NCBI GenBank assembly: GCA_964445305.1
Contig: CAYUKK010000023.1
Span: forward strand, 1-25,634
DNA length: 25,634 bases
Source: CAYUKK01 sp964445305
Lineage (GTDB): Bacteria > Acidobacteriota > Aminicenantia > Aminicenantales > UBA8522
Reading direction: 5' to 3'
The position numbers were made by a program, and so were the translations under genes. The notes beneath the pieces are model-generated. The model was not told the DNA's origin and did not search any database. It saw only the letters and a list, made by a program, of their open reading frames with translations. Numbering within the stretch: position 1 is the first letter of the stretch; every line of letters starts with the position of its first letter. Shown piece by piece: positions 21,820 to 25,634 of the stretch.

Positions 21820-23213
21820 ACTGGCCTTTCATCCTGGGCTTCCTGGCGTTGCAGCTCGGGGTTGGCCTGTGGATTTCCAGGCGTGTTCATTCGGAGAGCG
21901 ACTATTTTCTCGGTGGCAGGAACTTGCCGCTTCTCATAGTGGCGTTTTCTCTTTTTGCCACCTGGTTTGGCGCCGAAACATGTATGGGTTCTTCGGCTGC
22001 CGTGTACAGACAGGGGCTTTCCGGAAGCCGGGCTGACCCCTTCGGCTTCAGTCTCTGTCTTTTTTTAATGGGTCTCCTCCTCGCTGGCCGCCTCCGCAAG
22101 GGGAATTATGTCACCCTGGCTGATTATTTCCGAGAACGCTTTGGCGCTTTTGTGGAGAAGTTTTCCATCTGGATTCTCATTCCTTCTTCCTTGATCTGGG
22201 GCGCGGCCCAAATCCGAGCTTTCGGTCAGGTCATCGCCTCCACCACACCGTTGCCGGTGACCCCGGCCATTGCTGTGGCAACAGCTCTAGTCCTGGTTTA
22301 CACGTTCTTCGGGGGTCTCCTTGGCGATATCTATACCGACCTCATCCAGGGATTTTTTATTCTTCTCGGGCTGGGAGTTTTGCTGGCGGTTATCCTCCAG
22401 AATTTTTCTGGCTGGAGAGAGGTCCTGACCACAATGGAGAGCGTGCGCTTGAGTTTCCGGGCGCCGGGCGAAACACTGGTTGAGCGGCTGGACCGCTGGA
22501 TGGTGCCCATCCTCGGGTCGCTCGTCGCCCAGGAGGCAATTTCGCGGATCTTGGCTGCTCGCTCAATTTCCGTGGCGCGCCGGGCAAGCTTCGTTGCCTG
22601 CGGCATCTATTTAGCGCTCGGCTCCATTCCCGTCTTTTTGGGTCTCCTCGGTCCTTCTCTTCTACCCGCTGTCTCTGACCCGGAACAGTTCTTGATTCGG
22701 CTGGCTGGCCAGTTCTTGCCCCGTTTCCTGTTCGTCGCTTTCTCGGCGGCTCTCATTTCCGCCATCATCTCGACCGTTGATAGCATCTTTTTGGCCATCT
22801 CTGCTCTCCTTTCCCATAACCTTCTTGTGCCTCTTTTCCGCCTGAAGAGCGACAAATCCAGGGTCTTGAGCGCGCGGCTGGTTGTTCTCGTTTCGGGAGG
22901 GCTTGCCTGCGCCATCGCCCTTTACGCCCGCGGAATTTATGAGCTTGTCCTTGCCGCTTCTTCCTTCGGCACAGCTGGCGTCCTCGTTGTGACACTGATG
23001 GGTCTTTACAGCCGCTGGGGAAATTCAGCCGCCGCATCCAGCGCTCTTGGCGTTGGACTCATCCTAACCCCCTTTTTCACTTACGCAATCAGGCTCGAAG
23101 CGCCTTTCTTAACTTCCGTAGCAGGCAGCTTGGTTGCCTTTGCTCTTGGCTCTTTTTTCTTTAGGAATTCGAGAGTGAACTCCTCAACGGCGGCCGCAGC
23201 CGGAACTCGATAG
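21816..23213 (+). CDS. Sodium:solute symporter (SSS family)
   Basis: The 465-residue protein begins MNWPFILGFLALQLGVGLWI and has a pattern of about 13 membrane helices. The SSS-family hallmarks are present: SDYFLGGRNLP after helix 1, the ATWFGAETCMG region in helix 2, VYTFFGGLLGDIYTDLIQGF, and the Ser/Thr-rich sodium-site helix with ALISAIISTVDSIFLAISAL. It imports a small solute with sodium across the inner membrane; the substrate cannot be told from sequence alone. The start at 21816 is chosen because the family begins here and the upstream in-frame ATG at 21720 lies in the -10 box. The ribosome-binding site is weak, but the overlap with a short upstream frame may allow coupling. It is transcribed divergently from the ArsA-like gene. 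Confidence 0.92.
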   Translation: MNWPFILGFLALQLGVGLWISRRVHSESDYFLGGRNLPLLIVAFSLFATWFGAETCMGSSAAVYRQGLSGSRADPFGFSLCLFLMGLLLAGRLRKGNYVTLADYFRERFGAFVEKFSIWILIPSSLIWGAAQIRAFGQVIASTTPLPVTPAIAVATALVLVYTFFGGLLGDIYTDLIQGFFILLGLGVLLAVILQNFSGWREVLTTMESVRLSFRAPGETLVERLDRWMVPILGSLVAQEAISRILAARSISVARRASFVACGIYLALGSIPVFLGLLGPSLLPAVSDPEQFLIRLAGQFLPRFLFVAFSAALISAIISTVDSIFLAISALLSHNLLVPLFRLKSDKSRVLSARLVVLVSGGLACAIALYARGIYELVLAASSFGTAGVLVVTLMGLYSRWGNSAAASSALGVGLILTPFFTYAIRLEAPFLTSVAGSLVAFALGSFFFRNSRVNSSTAAAAGTR

Positions 23214-23251
23214 CCGCGCGCTCTCTCTGCCCTTGCCCGCTTAAAAAATAT

Positions 23252-23280
23252 TTGATTTTTTAGTTTGTCTGGGGTAAAAA
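23252..23280 (+). promoter_or_regulatory. Weak promoter candidate of the HEAT-repeat gene
   Basis: TTGATT (23252-23257), a 17-base spacer and TAAAAA (23275-23280), each matching 4 of 6 consensus positions, in an AT-rich patch between the symporter and the HEAT-repeat gene. Confidence 0.25.
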
Positions 23281-23307
23281 AAATGTAGTCGAACAAAAGC
23301 GGATATA

Positions 23308-25074
23308 ATGCCAGCAGAGGAAAAACCGCATTTTTCCGGTGATTGGGTGGGCGAAGAGGAAGCCAGGAACAAAGCGGCTATCGAACTCGCCAAAGAAATC
23401 TTCCACTTGTTCAGCCATGCGGTTACCTCCCTCAAGCTTTTTCCACCTCAACACTCAACGGTCGTCAAGTTTGTTGATGAGCTTTACGCTAAGCTGAATG
23501 GATATTTTGTCGACCGCGAAGAGCTCGAAGTCGACGTCCTGGAAAATGCGTTCCACATGGGCGGGGAGGTTGTCCATAAAGAGGAGCATTTATCGAAGAG
23601 CTTACCCTATCTTTTCCACAAGGATGGGGTGCAGAAATTTGCCATCCTTAAAGGGATGGACAAGTACGAGCTTCGCGAGTTTCTCGACGTCATCCGCAAG
23701 ACAGCGCTCCTTCCCCTCGAGGAGAGCGACGTTGTCCTTGCCGTCTGGGAGAAGGATTTTCCACACGTCCGCCTCTACGCGCCGGATGAATACCTCTTGG
23801 CCAAGATTGATGTCTTCACCAGGCAGCCCTTCGATTTTTTTGTCGACAGGCGGAATCTCTTCACCGGACAAATCGAGTTGTCGACCGAGGACTTGAGTGA
23901 GATCCAGGCTAAGAGATTGGCGCTTGGCCTCATGGAACATGAGGAGGGAAGAGATTATGCCCAAATCGTGACCGCGATGGAGGAGGAGGAAAAGGAGCTC
24001 ATCGATTTCATCTTGGCCAAGGCTCGCCTTTCTCCGCCTGAAATTGAATTCCACGATATGATGTTCGAGCTCCTATCGCTTGAAAATCGACCGGAGCGTG
24101 TCGCCTCGATCCTGAAGTTTCTGGAACGGCATCACCGTGAACTCATCCAGGAGGGCAAATTCTCTCACGCTGTCCATTTCCTGAGGCAGGTTCACGAGCT
24201 CAAAGAGGAGCTCGTCCGCGCCTCGCCAGAGAAAGCGGCCGAGGTTGATAAATTCCTGGAGGAAGTAAGGGGAGGGCGGAGCATGGACCTCCTCCGCGAA
24301 TCGATTGGCCGCAAGAATTTTGACTCCCTATCCGCACTCCTCGAGTATTTTGGGTTTCTCGGAGACCGGTCGGCTTCCCTGGCCACGGAACTCCTGGACG
24401 AGACCCAGGAGCCGGGTACTCGTCGAGCGGCCATCGATTACCTGGAAGAGATAAGCCAGGACAATGTCGACATTCTCGCTCATCAGCTCCGGGACGGGAG
24501 GCCGGTAATTGTCCGGGAGATTATTGCCCTGCTGGGACGACACCCAAGCAAGAAGGCGCTGTCTTATCTGGCTGCTTTGTACACCTATAAAAACAAAGAG
24601 GTTAAACTGGCGGCGGTCGAGACTTTGGGCGCATCGTCCGACCCCTTGGCCCAGCGGATTCTGCTGACTTTCGTCGAGGATGAGGATGAGGACATTGGAG
24701 TGGCGGCGGCGGAAAGGCTTCGCTGTCCGGGGGAGGAGATGGTCCTGAAAAGAATGGTCAAGATGGTCCCGTCCCGCAAGTTCCGTCGGCTCACTCCCAA
24801 GCTCCGCATCGCCATCCTGAGCTTCCTGGTTCGATCTGGGAATGACGAGGCGCTTGAGGCGGTGCGCCGGGCGATGGAAAAATCTGGACTTTTAGCCAGA
24901 ACAGACCGCCTGCTGACACGTCTTTGCGCTGTCGAGGCCTTGAATCGTGTTCGAACGCCGGAAGCCATGGAACTCTTAAGGGAGGGATCGAAGAGCTCGA
25001 ATAAGAAAATCAGGGAAGCCTGCCAGAAAGCCCTGGCCGCCGGGGTTGGCAGAGCCCAAGATCGAAGCGAGTAA
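23308..25074 (+). CDS. HEAT-repeat protein with N-terminal domain shared with the next gene
   Basis: The 588-residue product lacks a signal peptide and is highly charged. Residues about 30-165 form a helical-beta domain (HAVTSLKLFPPQHSTVVKF, DELYAKL, GGEVVHKEEHL, YELREFLDVI, WEKDFPHVRLYAPDEYL) that reappears in the next gene. Residues 190-330 are mainly helical linkers. From about 355 to 585 there is a run of HEAT-like alpha-alpha repeats (LATELLDETQEPGTRRAAID, IALLGRHPSKKALSYLAALY, KEVKLAAVETLGASSDPLAQ, LCAVEALNRVRTPEAMELLR). Such repeats are protein-binding scaffolds. The start ATG has only a weak GGA upstream. The stop is 5 bases before the next gene's ATG, so they form an operon. The function is not known; similar proteins are found beside signalling genes in Acidobacteriota and deltaproteobacteria. 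Confidence 0.85.
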   Translation: MPAEEKPHFSGDWVGEEEARNKAAIELAKEIFHLFSHAVTSLKLFPPQHSTVVKFVDELYAKLNGYFVDREELEVDVLENAFHMGGEVVHKEEHLSKSLPYLFHKDGVQKFAILKGMDKYELREFLDVIRKTALLPLEESDVVLAVWEKDFPHVRLYAPDEYLLAKIDVFTRQPFDFFVDRRNLFTGQIELSTEDLSEIQAKRLALGLMEHEEGRDYAQIVTAMEEEEKELIDFILAKARLSPPEIEFHDMMFELLSLENRPERVASILKFLERHHRELIQEGKFSHAVHFLRQVHELKEELVRASPEKAAEVDKFLEEVRGGRSMDLLRESIGRKNFDSLSALLEYFGFLGDRSASLATELLDETQEPGTRRAAIDYLEEISQDNVDILAHQLRDGRPVIVREIIALLGRHPSKKALSYLAALYTYKNKEVKLAAVETLGASSDPLAQRILLTFVEDEDEDIGVAAAERLRCPGEEMVLKRMVKMVPSRKFRRLTPKLRIAILSFLVRSGNDEALEAVRRAMEKSGLLARTDRLLTRLCAVEALNRVRTPEAMELLREGSKSSNKKIREACQKALAAGVGRAQDRSE

Positions 25075-25079
25075 AGATT

Positions 25080-25634
25080 ATGGCCACGGAGAAAAAAAAG
25101 CCGGAAAGAGGAGGACCGGTCCAGAGAGATGTCCTTCATCTTCTTTTTCGCTATCATGCCGTGCTCAAGATTGGCAAGGTCTATGATTTCCATAATCAGA
25201 TTGTTCAGGACCAGATCAAACAGCTCTATAGCGCGCTGCGGGAGATCCTGGAGAGGGAAGGAGAAGTTGTTCTTCGCGCCCGGCTAAATGCCATCTATGC
25301 CAACGGGGTCCGGGTCAAGTTTGATTACTCGAGCTATCATGTTTATAAATTTCTGTGGGCTGATTTCCAGGCCAAGGAAATTGCGGCCATTTCTTTTTCC
25401 CCGGAGCTTTCCGAAGATGAATTGCAGCGCTTCCTCCGTATTCTCTTGCGGAAGAACCTTCCCTCTAAGGGAGCCTATGAGAAGATCATGGAGGATATCG
25501 ACGCGGAAAGTATCGACCATATCCTTGTCGAGAAGATAGCCCCTGTCGAGCTCAATGTCAGCCGGGAGAAAAGCGCCGTCCGCATGTATTTCTCCGGCAT
25601 TTACCTCCTTAAAGACGTGTTCGAGAAACAGAAA
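25080..25634 (+). CDS. Protein with the same N-terminal domain, C-terminal part outside window
   Basis: The frame is open from ATG at 25080 to the last base (185 codons). Residues about 19-125 repeat the layout of the HEAT protein's N-terminal domain: HAVLKIGKVYDFHNQIV, KQLYSALREIL, NGVRVKFDYSSYHVYKFL, and SPELSEDELQRFLRILL. It continues with a further unit (IMEDIDAESIDHILVEKIAP) that aligns with the WEKDFPHVRL region of the neighbour. No catalytic motif is reached before the window ends. In related genomes this kind of region precedes an HD-GYP phosphodiesterase domain, so a cyclic-di-GMP role is possible, but nothing here proves it. Confidence 0.8.
   Translation, partial: MATEKKKPERGGPVQRDVLHLLFRYHAVLKIGKVYDFHNQIVQDQIKQLYSALREILEREGEVVLRARLNAIYANGVRVKFDYSSYHVYKFLWADFQAKEIAAISFSPELSEDELQRFLRILLRKNLPSKGAYEKIMEDIDAESIDHILVEKIAPVELNVSREKSAVRMYFSGIYLLKDVFEKQK

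Noticed and set aside
1..25634. CRISPR array, tRNA, rRNA, phage or defence island
   Set aside because: No regularly spaced repeats, cloverleaf sequences, rRNA segments, integrases or known defence genes were recognised by reading both strands.

Overview
The window looks like a chromosomal segment of an uncultured Gram-negative (diderm) bacterium. It carries lpxC (lipid A), an Oar-like TonB-dependent receptor, glmS/glmU, a SpoIID/LytB-type amidase-enhancer protein and an inositol-lipid gene pair. This mix, together with HEAT/TPR proteins and 6-bladed beta-propeller proteins, resembles Acidobacteriota/Aminicenantota. The phylum assignment is inference: there is no rRNA or other marker here to prove it.

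Layout. (1) Positions 1-3640 form a visibly AT-richer accessory island. It holds the C-terminal end of an IS1634-like transposase, a short AraC-type DNA-binding protein with a TTG start, and a compact three-gene minus-strand operon: a membrane-anchored thioredoxin-like protein with CxxC, a secreted 6-bladed beta-propeller, and an 81-residue secreted peptide with ten cysteines. The operon ends in a clear Rho-independent terminator. At the inner edge of the island lies a 33-codon remnant of an alpha-oxoamine synthase gene, which suggests that the island replaced older chromosomal DNA. (2) Positions 3642-5906 hold a SpoIID-domain protein with an N-terminal SPOR-like region and an SLH-like insert, behind a near-perfect sigma70 promoter. 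(3) Positions 6101-9158 hold a class A beta-lactamase-like gene and an MFS exporter, flanked by two directly oriented copies of a MITE-like repeat. (4) Positions 9387-15347 form a plus-strand cell-envelope block: lpxC, a TPR protein, a GlmU-like protein whose uridylyltransferase half has lost its key motifs, glmS, and a secreted protein of unknown function. (5) Positions 15368-21620 are minus-strand: an ArsA/Get3-type ATPase, a 69-residue conserved-looking protein, a CDP-alcohol phosphatidyltransferase, myo-inositol-1-phosphate synthase and the TonB-dependent receptor. (6) Positions 21692-25634 are plus-strand: a sodium:solute symporter, a HEAT-repeat protein, and a partial gene that shares the HEAT protein's N-terminal domain.

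How the genes fit together. GlmS makes GlcN-6-P, the GlmU-like acetyltransferase half would N-acetylate GlcN-1-P, and LpxC commits UDP-acyl-GlcNAc to lipid A. Ino1 and the CDP-alcohol phosphatidyltransferase together predict an inositol phospholipid, which is uncommon in bacteria. The divergent arsA-like and symporter promoters face each other across a perfect 8-bp inverted repeat that could be a shared operator.

The best candidate for an undescribed system is the redoxin / beta-propeller / cysteine-rich peptide operon at 1033-3383. It looks like an exported, disulfide-rich peptide made together with its own oxidoreductase-like and propeller-like partners. No tRNA, rRNA, CRISPR array or replication origin was seen.
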